A program made the position numbers and the translations under genes. Under the pieces are notes generated by a model. It searched no databases and was not told where the DNA came from. It saw only the letters and a list, made by a program, of their open reading frames with translations. From the NCBI RefSeq assembly GCF_037893015.1, contig NC_133663.1, forward strand, positions 1,329,333 through 1,393,332: 64,000 bases of DNA, given 5' to 3'. The stretch is from Macrotis lagotis (taxonomy: Eukaryota; Chordata; Mammalia; Peramelemorphia; Peramelidae). This document shows, piece by piece, positions 12,701 to 24,700 of the stretch (position 1 is the first letter of the stretch; each line of letters begins with the position of its first letter).

Positions 12701-15700
12701 GCCCTGGAGTCAGGAGTACCTGGGTTCAAATCTGGTCTCAGACACTTAATAATTACCTAGCAGTGCGGCCTTGGGCTAGTCACTTAACCCAATTTTGCCT
12801 AGCAAAAACCTAAAAAAAAACCAAACCAATCTCACATTCTAGATTTTATCAGGAACCAGACTGGGGCTGTTCTGTCCCCTGCCTCCTCTGACCCAGTTTC
12901 TTCCTCTGTAGATGAGAACAGCAGTCCCAACTCCCCATCTCCCAGTTTGACCTCCAGGAGGACTGGATTCTACCCCTGCTCTCACCTGTCATTAACTTTA
13001 TGGTCCTGGATAAGTCCCTTCCCTTATTGGTAGAGACTTTGGGGCCATGACCTGACCTCCCCCAACAGCATAGACACTGACCAGGAGCCACTCTCTGAAC
13101 CCCCTGGGGGGGGCCTGGATTGGGGTACACAGCCCTGCTCCACCTTCAAGGGGGGGGGGAAAGGCTGAGGAGGGTAGTGGGCTGGGTCTGCCTGGTCCAT
13201 ATGACCAGAATTCACCTCAATGCTCCAGACCCAGTGGTTTGGTTTGCCCACCTTGGGCAGACACAAGTTTGACCTCCAGTCTAGCCAGAATGCCTTGCCT
13301 CTCACCTCTCAGCCAACCTAAGCCAGATTCCAATGCGCTCTTGGGGACCCCCCTCACCGTGAGCACCACTCATCTCATAGAAAAAGAATTTCATCCTCAC
13401 AGCACAGATGGGGACCTCACCCCAAGATTCCTGCCTCAACCTAGCCCCTGACTTTTAGCCTGTCCAGATGCCTCAGTGTGGCTTGAGGGCTTGGCACAGA
13501 AGAGAGGAAGCTCCCCTCTGCCGGACAGAGAGGGCACCAAGGCAACAGGAGAGAGGAAATGGGAAGGGGAGGGGTGCAGCCTGGGCACTGACTGGGGGTG
13601 GGACTGCTCCAATGAAGGAGTCTGCCTCAAAAACAGAAGAATTTCTGATCTCAGAGCTTACTCCTCTCATTTTACAGGAGAAGAAACTGAGGCCTAGAGC
13701 TAGTTTGGAAGTGCCCCCAAGCCCAGTGTGCCCAGGCTGGGGAAGGGCTGCAGAAAGGAGGTTTTGCAAAAGTAGCATCCACATCTATATGGAATTCAAA
13801 TTGACCAAAGCCCTTCATTCCTCATTCTGGGCACTTTCACTTCCATTAGACAATCCTCAGGGAGCCCCAGCCTCTGGGTCGTGCCAGCCATCAGTGGGCC
13901 TGGGCCAGTGAGCCAATGGATAGAGTAGGAACAAAGGCATCTCTATAATCCTGCTGGGCCGATGCCAGCCTTGCCCAGCCACACCCGCTGTGTACCCTCT
14001 CTCCCCAGAGCAGGCTTTAGGCTGGGTCCTGGTAAATCTGGCATGGACATTGTTCCCTCACCCAAGAACCAGGAGATCAAGGAGATCTAAAAGAACACAG
14101 AGTCCTATGAGACAGAGACCCCATGGGCAGCAGTGATGGATGGGGGGAGGGGGAGGGAAACACACTGAATTCCAACCTCCTGCATCTGGTTTTCCCTTCC
14201 GGTCTCCACTCTCCTAGAGCTTCTGGGCTCCCTGGTAGCTGCCTTCTGCCCAGTCCACTCAGAGCCATGAGCAAGGCAGCTCAGGGGTGGGATGGACACA
14301 GACTTAGGGAGTCCATGGTCCAGCTGTGAGCTAGGCTTGGCCTGTTTATAAGCCTGTTTGAGTGCTTGGGACACCAGGGCCCCAGCTTACAGATGTAGAA
14401 GCTTAGGCTCAGAGAAAAGCAACTTTTCCAAGTCAGCTACAGAGTGCAAAGCCTCCAGCCCCTTCCCTGGCTTTGTTCCCCCTCCTGACCCCATCCAGTC
14501 TTGGGGCTCTTGGGGAGGCTGTCCAGGCAGGGCCAGGCCAGCCAGGCCAGGCAGGCTGGTGGCCCCGTGAAGGCGAGGAGGACCTCAGGAAAGTGGTATT
14601 GCCCTGCCCTGAGCTAGTAGGGAAGGACGGAGTTCCTTCTGGGTGCTCCACAGAAGAAAGCCTTCCCCCAAGGAGGGGGATCCCCAAGGTGGATGGGCTG
14701 TCCCAGAAGGTAGTGAGTTCTCCATCACTGGGAGGCTTCTGGCTTAAACCAAATAACTGATACCACATTGGGGTGGGGTATTGGGAGTGTCTTTTGATGG
14801 GGAAAGTCAGAGCAGATGACATTCAAGACCTTCCTCTATCCTTTCCAGCCTACCTCAAATGCTGATCCTCTCCTGACCTTTGAGGAATCAACCTAAATGG
14901 GTCTGGTACATTGAGAACCCTCAGTCCTTGCCCCAGGGCACCTCTGCCCCTCTGGTCCCAAAAGAAAAGGAGGAAAGTCAAGTGGCTCCAGCTGGAGCAG
15001 AGGGTGAATCCCATGTCTGAACCCAGCAGCTGGGGTGGGGGAGAAGAGCCTATGGCCTCCTCCATGGTGAGCTCACCTGCTGCCATCTGCATGTATCCGG
15101 CCAGGGCACAGACTCGCCTCTCGAAGTACCCACTGGGCAGGAAGACCGAGATGACAGCCAGCAGGGAGCTGAGGATCAGAAGCAAACAGCCTCCCAAGCA
15201 CAGCACGGTACTGGTCTGTGGAGACACAGAAAGAGAAGCAGCTGAGACACAGGCCACCCTGGTCAGCCAGGATCGGAGACGGGCCCCAGGGCCATGGTGT
15301 GGGAGACACAGGCTTCCCAGGTCAGCGAGGGACAGGGACTGGGCTACCACCCCTTGTCCAGCATGTTCCAGTGAAGACTCCTGTGATGTTGTGTCCCCTT
15401 CTCCGTTTGGACTCCCTTTTCTATCTCTCACAAATGTTTGCCCAATAGAATGCCAATTTCTTCTAAGCCAGATGCCTGTGAGAGGGACATCTTCCATGCC
15501 CATGAGAATCCTCCAAAGGTGGGTGGCAGCCACAGGCTCCCCCCTTCCCTTCTGGCCAGCAGGATCATTCAGCGACTCTGAATGGATGCCATTGGATTGA
15601 CTGTGGGAGGACAACTCTGAGATCTATTGTCCAACCTGATCCCCGTCTCTCTTCTCCAATTGGTCCCCATTGGATGTCCCAACCTGAACGTCTGCACACA

Positions 15701-18700
15701 TCTCACACTGGATGTCCCAGTCACTGGGAACTCAACATGTCCCAAACTGAATTGATTTTCTTTCCCTCTGAGGCCTCCTTCCTAACTTGCCTGTTGCTGT
15801 CCATGGTACCCCCCACCTTCCCAGGTGTTAGCTCCGGCTCACACTCTCTTCCTTCCATATGTCCCCTATTGGGCAAATCCCTTAAAACAGCCGTCAGACA
15901 TGCCCCCTTCTCTCTTGGCCCTGCCCCCCTGGTGCCCGCCCTCCTCACCTCCTCGGACTCTGGCAGGAGCCTGGGGGTGGGTCTGCCTGCCTGCCTCCTG
16001 CCTCTAAGTACATCCTCCACTTAGCTGTCGGATTTTCTTAAAGCTGCCTCAATCACTCCTCAATAAAGTGCAATGACTCCTTGGATCAACTATAAAATTC
16101 TGTCTGTCGGTCTTTATAACCCAGCCTTCTCCTACCTTTCCAGTTTTCTAATACCTAAGTAGCCCCTTCCCAGAATGCCTAGAACCAGTGACACTGACCG
16201 CTGCCTATTCCTGACATGTCACTCCATCTCCCACCTCCAGGCATTTCCTCTGACTGTGGTACACTCTCCCTCCTCATTTCCCTCCTTCCTTCAGGTTCTG
16301 GCTCAAATTCTGCCTTCTACAGAAAGCCTTTCCCAGTATTTCTTACTTCTATGCCTCCCTCTGAGAGTGCCTCGGTTTACCCTAGCTGCGTCTTATTCTT
16401 GTTTGCGGTTTGGGCTGTGAATTCAAGGAGAACGTTTCTTAGTACACCCCCTCCCCACCCCATCTCCTTGATCAGCACAGGTATGTCTGCTGGCTTGACT
16501 TGCTGGGCACCCCCCAGGGGATGTGGAGAAATCTCTCTGAGGAAGGTCAGGGCACTCTGAAGTTTGACCAGAGCATCCACCAACCCTGCCACTCCCTCCA
16601 CTCTGCCTCCCCCTTCCAGAGACCCCCTTGGTCCAGCTCAAGCTGTCCCAACCTAGACAGTTCCTTTTATAGCCTATGTTAGAGTCAATGGGGTTACCAT
16701 GGAAACAAGCCAATAAAATCTCCTCCCAGCTTCCTTCCCCTTCCCCCCACCCCAAGGTGATAAATCAGCACTAGAGGATGAATACGCTGCTTACAGAGAG
16801 GACCCCCTGGCATCCTCCTATCAATCCCTGAACCAGGGTGGGGGAGGGGTTATGGTGTTATTGGCACCAACCAGTGCCTGCCAGAGCCAGTCCCACAAAG
16901 GATTCTGGGTGAACTGGGGCTCTAAAGTAGGGATGGTGAGGGCATCTCCATTTGTCCCATCCCATGCTTGGACATGCCAGGTTGGACTCACTCCTGCCCA
17001 GGCCAGGACATCAGCTAGGACTTGAATCCCCTGCCTATAGCTGTCAAATTTCTCAAATTTGAAGAAAGGGACCATCTTACTGGCTCATATCAGTCTGCCA
17101 GAGCTAGAATAACCATCCATCTGTCTGTCCAGGTGTCTATCTAGCCTTATAGTCGTATCTCCATTCACCCAGCTATCCTCCCTTCTCTATATCCATCCAC
17201 CCTCCAGCTAGCTGTCCATCCTTCTACCTGTACATCTATCATCCACTATCTACCTACATCTCTTTCTGCTGGCATTCTGTCTCTCCATCTATTTCATCTA
17301 CCTATCTGTCTATCTATCTGTCTGTCTGTCTATCTATCTATTATCTATCCATTTTTATCTTTGTATCCCTACCTATCTCTCAGGGACAGTTAAAATCCCT
17401 CCCTCCCTCCTCCCTCCCTTCCTTCCTCCTTCCCTTCCTTCTTTCCTTCCTCCCTCCTTCCCTTCCTTCCTTCCTCCCTCCCTCCTCCCTTCCTTCCTTC
17501 CTCCCTCCCTCCCTTCCTTCCTTCCTTCCTTCCTTCCTTCCTTCCTTCCTTCCTTCCTTCCTTCCTTCCTTCCTTTCTACCTACTTAATGTGCCTTGAAA
17601 GATAGAAGGGGTGATAAGGAGAAAGAGCACACCAGGCAAAGGAGCCAGCCAGAAAAAGGCCTGGAAGGATAAGATGGAATAACTCATCCCAAGCTTTCCC
17701 TAAGGAGATCAGTTTGAAAGCAAGGTGTGGTTAGTTTGAAGCCAGGTCACAAAGGACTTCAGATGCCAAAAGTGGGAGGTTGCATTTGATCCAGAGGTAC
17801 AAGGGAGCCCCGCTGCTTCTGGAGCAGGACAGTGACACAGACAGATGCAGACTTTAGGAACATCTCCTACGGGAGGGCTGCCATGGTGGCCCTCTGGGCA
17901 GAGGTCTGCTTTGGACCTACAGAGTCTGAGATGCCCACAGAAAATCTAATCACAGATGTCCAGCCAGGAGTTAGGGAGAGCGTGAAGATGAGAGAGCATC
18001 GGGTGATGGTGAGATGGGAAGGGCAACCAAGTACAGGGGAGAAGGGTCACATCTTCATTAAAAGAGGACCAAAGGAGAAGGGGTAGTGTGGGGGGAGTAG
18101 CCACCTGGGGAGTAGGCAAGTCAATTTGGGAAGACAGGGAATTGCCTTGCTGCGATGAGGGTCCTGTAGGGATTAGGTCAAATGTGCAACTGAGTCAGTC
18201 AGCGCTGAGAGGCACTGTCTCTCTCCAGTGCCACTTGGCAGCAGACAAGGGTGGCAATCTAGAGTTGGCAGTGGCAATAAAGAGGCCCACTGGGCACAGA
18301 AGCACTGGCTAACTCCAGGGTCAAGCCTGGAGGCAAGAGAAGGTAGAGCAGAGGTGATGGCTGGAAGGGTGAAGGGCATGGTGAGTGTGAAAGGGTCTCT
18401 ACTCTGCCATCCTCCCAGCTACCCCCAAACAAGGCAAGGCCTTCCCCTTCTCTCCTCCCAGCTGGAGAACGGGGGTGGGGCTACCCATGGCCCATCAGTT
18501 CCTGGAACTCCTTCCTCTCCTGCAACCCTGGCTCCAGCCCCCTGCTGTTCTATTTGCCCATCAATCTTGGAGGATGCCAGAGTAAACTGGGGCCTGACCC
18601 CTTGGACAGATGGCAACAGAATGAGATCAAATCAGAGACATCAGTAGAAGGCGGAGGCGGGGAGGCAGAGGGTGAACTCTCCAGACACCTGCCCTTTGGC

Positions 18701-21700
18701 AGGAGTGGTATTGAGGGGGTTCCCACACTGGATGCCCCTGAGGGGAGCACCATCCCTCAGGGGCAGAAACAGGGGCAGCGGCTCATCTGAAGCAAATCTG
18801 CCAACCACAAAGGCACCAGGAGCAACGGCTGGATCTGTTGAGGAGTCACTTAGCAAAAAGAGAAGGTGCTGCCCTCAAGAAGCTCCAAGTCTTGTGGGAG
18901 CACCAGATGGGAATCATGAATGAAACTAAGAGGGCCACCAGGGAGGTCAGTGGGGGTAGGGAAAGCAGTCCAAGCCTGAGGAGAGGCCAGAGAGGATGGA
19001 GGGGGACTGGGGGGGCACCAGAGAGGATGCTAAGAACTGAGGGATGAAGAAGTTTTTCTCCTGGACAGCCAGGGAGCCAGGGGCACTGGGGAATGAGAAG
19101 GGTGAAGGGCTCTGAAGGCCACAAGGAGTCCCTGAACTAAAAGGGGATGTGACCCAGTCCAACCTGGTTGGAGGAAGAGCAATCTAAGAGCTGAGGTGTG
19201 GCCTGGAGTGGGGATACTTGAGCCAGGAGGGAGGTGAAGGGGCCTGCCCCAGGGAGGCTGTGGAGGGGTGGAGGAGGAGGAAAGGGGGTGCTGGCAGCTG
19301 AGGGAGGCTGGGCCCAAGCTGCAAGGCCAGGTCTGCCACTGCTCCTCCCAGAACCTCCCCCCGGGGAGCCCTGAAAGCACCAGTGCAGCAGAGAATGGGG
19401 GAAAGAGGAGCTGACCCCAACATGCTCCGGGAGCATTCAGGCACTTGGGGGAGGGGCTTTGTTGCAAAGGCAGCAGGAGAACCCCACTGAGGCTGAGGAG
19501 AAGCTGGGTCTTGCCCTTCTCTAGTGAATAATCCATGGGCCAGCCAGGCAGCTCCGAGGGAATCTGGCTCCCCCCACCCAGGCCAAACCTGAGCCCTGGG
19601 GTCAGGGGCCTGCTTCTCCTGTCTCTGCCCAGCTCCTGGCCAGGCCTGGGCTGCTGTTGGGCCAGCTGCTCAAGACTAACTTGCCTTTCTGCCATCCCCA
19701 AGTCTCGAGGAAAGGGCCTGGCTCTAGACCTGGTGCCCAACCCATGCCAGGCTGAGCCAAGGAGTCAAGGACTGCAGCAAGCAGCCTGGAGGGCCAGGAT
19801 GTGGGCAGCCTTTGGGCCAGGTCCTGAAGGTCGCCCAGCTCCTGGGGGCAGAGCCAGGATTAGACTCTCCAAAGGAAACACTCCATCTTCTTACCACTGC
19901 TCTGCAGTGAGGGAATCAAATACTGAGGCTCAGATGGAGATGGGGGCAAGGAAGTGACATCTCAGAGCACCCCAGGGTGGCCCATTAGCCAGGTAGGCCT
20001 CTGCAGGCCTGCCCAGCCCAGTTCCCTCTCTGGAGGATGATCCATCTTCCCCACTCTCAGAAGCTGAGTTATGGTTCTGCCGAGGTACAGGGAGGGAAGA
20101 GACCCAGGAGCAGAGAGATGGTTGTTCATCCCCAAACAAATGAATGTCCCCAGGGGAATGTCAGTTTGCCTTCCTGTGGGACCCCCAGATCTACAGTGGT
20201 CATGCCTTTGTGGACCCTCAGAGGGTCTTCAGGCAAAAGGAAATCCCAGCTCATTGGCCAGAGCAGCAGATGGGTAGTTTCAGAGGGAAAGGGTCTCAGA
20301 GAGAAGGGACATTTGAGGCTAGCAGCCAGCCTCAGGCTTAGAAGGACCTTCAGAGCCTGCAAGGCCCACCTGCGGCACAACCTCCCCAGCATTCCTGAGA
20401 GAGGTTTAAATTCCAGCAATGACAGGGATCTCGTGACTTCCCAAGGGCTCCGTTGCAGCTTTAGAAAGTCCTTTCTGGGGGTACTAAGGATGTGCAGCTA
20501 AACCCTTCAGCTCAGGATAGTGGGCTCTCGGGTCAGCAGCTTGGGTCCGATGGCAAGGAGGGAGGACCTCAGAGTGGTGGGTCAAAGGTGTGGTCATTGG
20601 GGAAGCCACATCTGCCCAGAGGGATGGGGGATGGGGGAACTGGTGGATGGAAACTAGTAGTTGTAACATCAGGGCTAAGATGCTCCTGGAAACAGTGACC
20701 ACTTCAAAGGCTAGGGTGGGAGGGGTGCAGAAGGAGGACCCTCAGTCTTCTCAAGAGAAACATCTCCGGGCTTTCTGCTCTCCCTTTTCAAGCTGCCGCC
20801 TCCCCTCCCTTCCCCTCTGCCCCCTGGCTCAAGAAGGGCTGTCCTGGCGGGCAGTGCCCAGCCCTGCCTGCTCCAGTGGGTGACACCCAGGGGGATGGGG
20901 CTCTCTGGAGGGCCAGGCCAGCCTCCTGCCCTCAGCAGGAAGGAAGGGATATCAATCCCAACAATGAGAGAGAGGAAGGCAGAGAGAGAGGAAGGTGGGA
21001 GATAACCTCCTGGTCCCCAGCCTCAGTCTCCTGCCCAGTCATTCTCTGGGAGGTCCTGGGGCCCCAAGGCTCCCAGTGCAGATGATCCTCCCAAAGGATG
21101 ACCTGGGCTTGGTCCAGTGGCTAAGAGCCCTGGTCTTCCCCATCGGAAGCTCAAATCTAACTTGAAAGGACAGGGGCATCTGCAGAACCTGGAGGCAGCA
21201 GCCAATCAGATCAGGTGCCCAGCTGAGCGGCCCTGCCCGACAGGAACTTGGGGGCAGGGAGTGGGGGAGAAGCCGGACCCAGTCTCTGCACTTAAGTCCT
21301 TGGGGGGAGGGGGCAGACCCCACCCTGTGCACTTAAGTGCCCCGGCTTCATCCTGACTGAGAGGAAGGAGAAGGTGGAGCCCCGGAGCAGAGTCGGGGCT
21401 TCTCCTGGGAGCTCCAGGTTTCCTGGTGCTGTTTACCAAGGGCTGCTTCCCTCCCCACCCCCACCCCTCAGCGCCTGCTCCCAACAGGATGTAACTCTTG
21501 GAAAGGATGTGAGGAGATGGGCAGGAGGGCAAGGACCCCCTGGAGCTCTGAGCTAGCCTGGGGTGAGGGGCTGCTTGGCCTTCCCTAGCAGAGCCCCAAG
21601 GCTGTCCCGGGCTCCATCCCAGGGGGCTTTTCCCTCCAGGCTCCACACCACACCCACCTCTCTGCACTTTCTCTCTCTACCCAGGGGCATTTTCTTCCCC

Positions 21701-24700
21701 CATCAGAACGGAAGGCCCCAGAGGACAGGCCTGCTGCATCTTTTGTATTCTCAGCCCTCCTCTCCCCCACCAGCACAAGGCTTATTGCCTTGGCTCACAG
21801 AGGCCCAGGGGCAGATGGGCCAGCCAGGGCACCACCGAGGAAGCACTCCAAACCCTCACCCTGACCAGCAAGCAGCTCCCCCTCCCCCAGGGAAGACAAG
21901 AGGGCTGAGTTGTCTGGAAGGCTCAGAGTGACTGCCTGGGCATCAAGGGAGCCCCAAATTGCAGAGCACCAAGCCTTCCTGAGTTCAAATCTGGCCTCAG
22001 ACCCAGTAGCTGGGTGACCCTGGGCCAGTCACTTTACCCTGTTGGCCTCCATTTCCTAAGCTGGAAAACGTGCTAGAGAAGAAAATGGCAAGCCACTCCA
22101 GTATCTTGGCCAAGAAAACACCAAATGGAGTCCTGGAGGGTAGACCTGATGGAAAAACAAGACTGCCTAGCCAGGGAAGTCTCAGCTACAGAAAATCCTG
22201 AGGGACGTCTGAGAGGAGCCGCCTGGGGAGTGGCCTGTTCTCTCGTCCCTTGGTGAGCCCAGAGTCCGACAAGCACAATTATCCTGTCTCTGCATAGGAA
22301 GGGGGGTGGAGGATGGGAGAGCAAAGGAGAAGGAACCTGCAGGAATAAGAGGAAACGCCAACATGAGGAGGCCACATGACTCTGAAAGCCAGGCCGAGGA
22401 GACCGTTATGGACTAGATGATGGGGAGCCAGGAGAGGGTTTGGAACACAGCAGGAGCAGGACCAGCCTTATAAAACAGGATTTTGGCATCAGCAGAAGGG
22501 AGGTTAGCAGCTTGGAGAAGCCACCTGACAAGGGGGAGGGTCTGAAGGAAGAGCTAGAGGAGAAACCGGGAAGGGGGGTGTACAGACCTGAAGGGGAGAA
22601 AAGACCAGGAGGGATGACCTCCAAGATTCATATCCAGGAAGAGCCTTAGACCTGACAGGGCCAGGGGAGGTGGGAAGTGAGGCTCAGTTACAGCTGAAAT
22701 CCTTAAGTCAGGCTGAGCCCCAAACCCTGACCAGATGCCCCTCAACCCTTTCAGAAGAGAAGCTGATTCCTAACCCCTTACTGTGAAGATACCAGAAGGT
22801 CCCTTGGGATGCTGGGGGAGAACATAGACAGTAGCCCAGACCTGCTGAGAGCTCAGGCTCTTCTGAGATGTCCATCTCAGCTGGTCTGGGAAGAGCTGAA
22901 GGGACTGGACCATGCCATCGAGTGCCCTCAATATGAAGCAACCCAAAGAGGGGCAGTCACTTAGGCAAGGTCCCCCCAGTCAGTCAACAGCAAAGACATG
23001 ATTCAAAGCCAGGGCATCTGGCTTGGCTCTTGAGCCCAGCAGCCCCTACCTCAGCCCACACTCAGGACAGTGAGGCCTGGTTGACTGCATCCCACAGAGC
23101 TAGATAAGCCCAGGCTTCTTGAGGGCTTCCCAGGGACCAGGCTAGGGTGGTCCCTACCAGGAGCTTTGGGCCCTGAAGGCAGGGGGAGGGACCTGAAGAA
23201 CCAGGGGCCCTCTGCACCCTCTTACCCAACCCCTGCTGGGGAGGAGCCCTCAGGGTTTGCCCCTCTGAGCCCATCCCCCTATGGGGGGATTCCCCTTCCA
23301 CCTTGGCAAGCATCCACCTGAGGCTGCCCCCCCCCACTTCAGCTGTCCTGGTCTGTCAGGAGAGGGTGCCCTGGGTACTGCCAGGCTCAGAAAGTGCCCC
23401 CTCCCCATCTCCTGCCAACACTGGAGCAGCAGGACCTTCTGGTGTCCTGTTTCTGCAGCAAAAATCCTCAGGCTCCCAGGTTATTTTTAGAGCTGGGAAG
23501 AAACCTGAAGTGAATGCAGAAGTCAGAGCATGGAGCGGGGGACTCCTTCCTTATGCATGGGGGCTGTGGAGAGGGAGTGGACCAAGGTCCAGACTTCCCC
23601 AGAGGGCCCCCTCCCCAGGTCAGGGCCCAAGAGAGACACCAGGAGCGACCCTGCCTACCTCTCTCTCACAGGATGGGCCCCTTGGGGGGCTATCCCAGAG
23701 AAATCCCCAACTTCTCCCACTGACCCCAGGACCTCCTGCAGCTGCTGCCCTTCCCAGTGCAAAGGGCTTGACTGAACAATCTCTACAGAGCTCCCTTCCC
23801 TCATCTACAGCCCATCTTGGCTCAGGGAGGGGTCCCCAGGCCCCTGCATGTCCTCCCTTATCCAGTTTACTACCTCAATCAACAAACAACATTTCCTGCC
23901 AGAGACCCAAGTCCCTGTCTCTGTCCTTCCCAGGCTAGGCCCCTGAGAATATCAGAGCAATGCTCCTAGCCTCTCAGAGGCCTCCATTTCCTCCTTGGTA
24001 TAAGGATGCCCGAAAATGGGTGGGGAGGAAAAGGCTTCAGATGGGTGAGTTGGCCCTGGAGAGGGCAGGGCCCATGGAGAATGGAAGGAGCTGGGCCACT
24101 AACAAATGCTGGCAGGACTGAAGGGAAGGGAGAATACTGCCCTAACAGTTTCTTCTGCCTTGCTAGGTGACTTCTTAGTTGCCCCAAGCCTGAGGGAGGT
24201 ATAAAGCTAGGAGGAGCTCCCCCAGGCAGATGCTGGGGAAGGGGTGGCTGTCTGAAGGAGGTAGGCTTTCAAGGCCAGGCAAGAGCTCCCAGGTGGGGGA
24301 GGAGCAGAACAGAAGAGAGGGGGCAGCAGTGGATCTGAATTAGAGTTGAGAGCGCATGGTAGGGAGTGATGTAGATGAAGATGGATAAGGAAGGGTGGCA
24401 CCCAGAGGGCAGGACCTCAAACGCCAGAAGTTGGAACTCATTTTGTGGTCAATGGGAGTGACTAAAGGTTTTAGAGCAGCAGAGAGCTGAGCAGATCCAT
24501 GCCCATGAGAGACAAGCACAGCAGCAGTGGGCTCGTTGGGAGAGGGAGAAGGCTGTGATGAAGACCTCTGATGCCCTGGTAGGGGCTGAGATCCCAGCAG
24601 GGCCCAGTCATCAATCCAAGTCACACCAGGCACAAGTCCTGGAAGACAAGCAGATGGGGGGGGGGGTGTGGAGGAAGTGCCAAGCAGCTGCCTCCTTCCT

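Noticed and set aside
14850-15614. 254-codon minus-strand frame and 229-codon plus-strand frame
   Set aside because: The minus frame is LHFPL7-like exon 2 plus intron read-through on both sides; the plus frame is its shadow.
18228-19740. Several 130-240-codon frames on both strands
   Set aside because: Intronic, Pro/Ser/Leu-rich, mutually overlapping and without domain signatures or initiation context.
23303-23938. 211-codon plus-strand frame
   Set aside because: Low-complexity Pro/Ser composition within LHFPL7-like intron 1; no family match.
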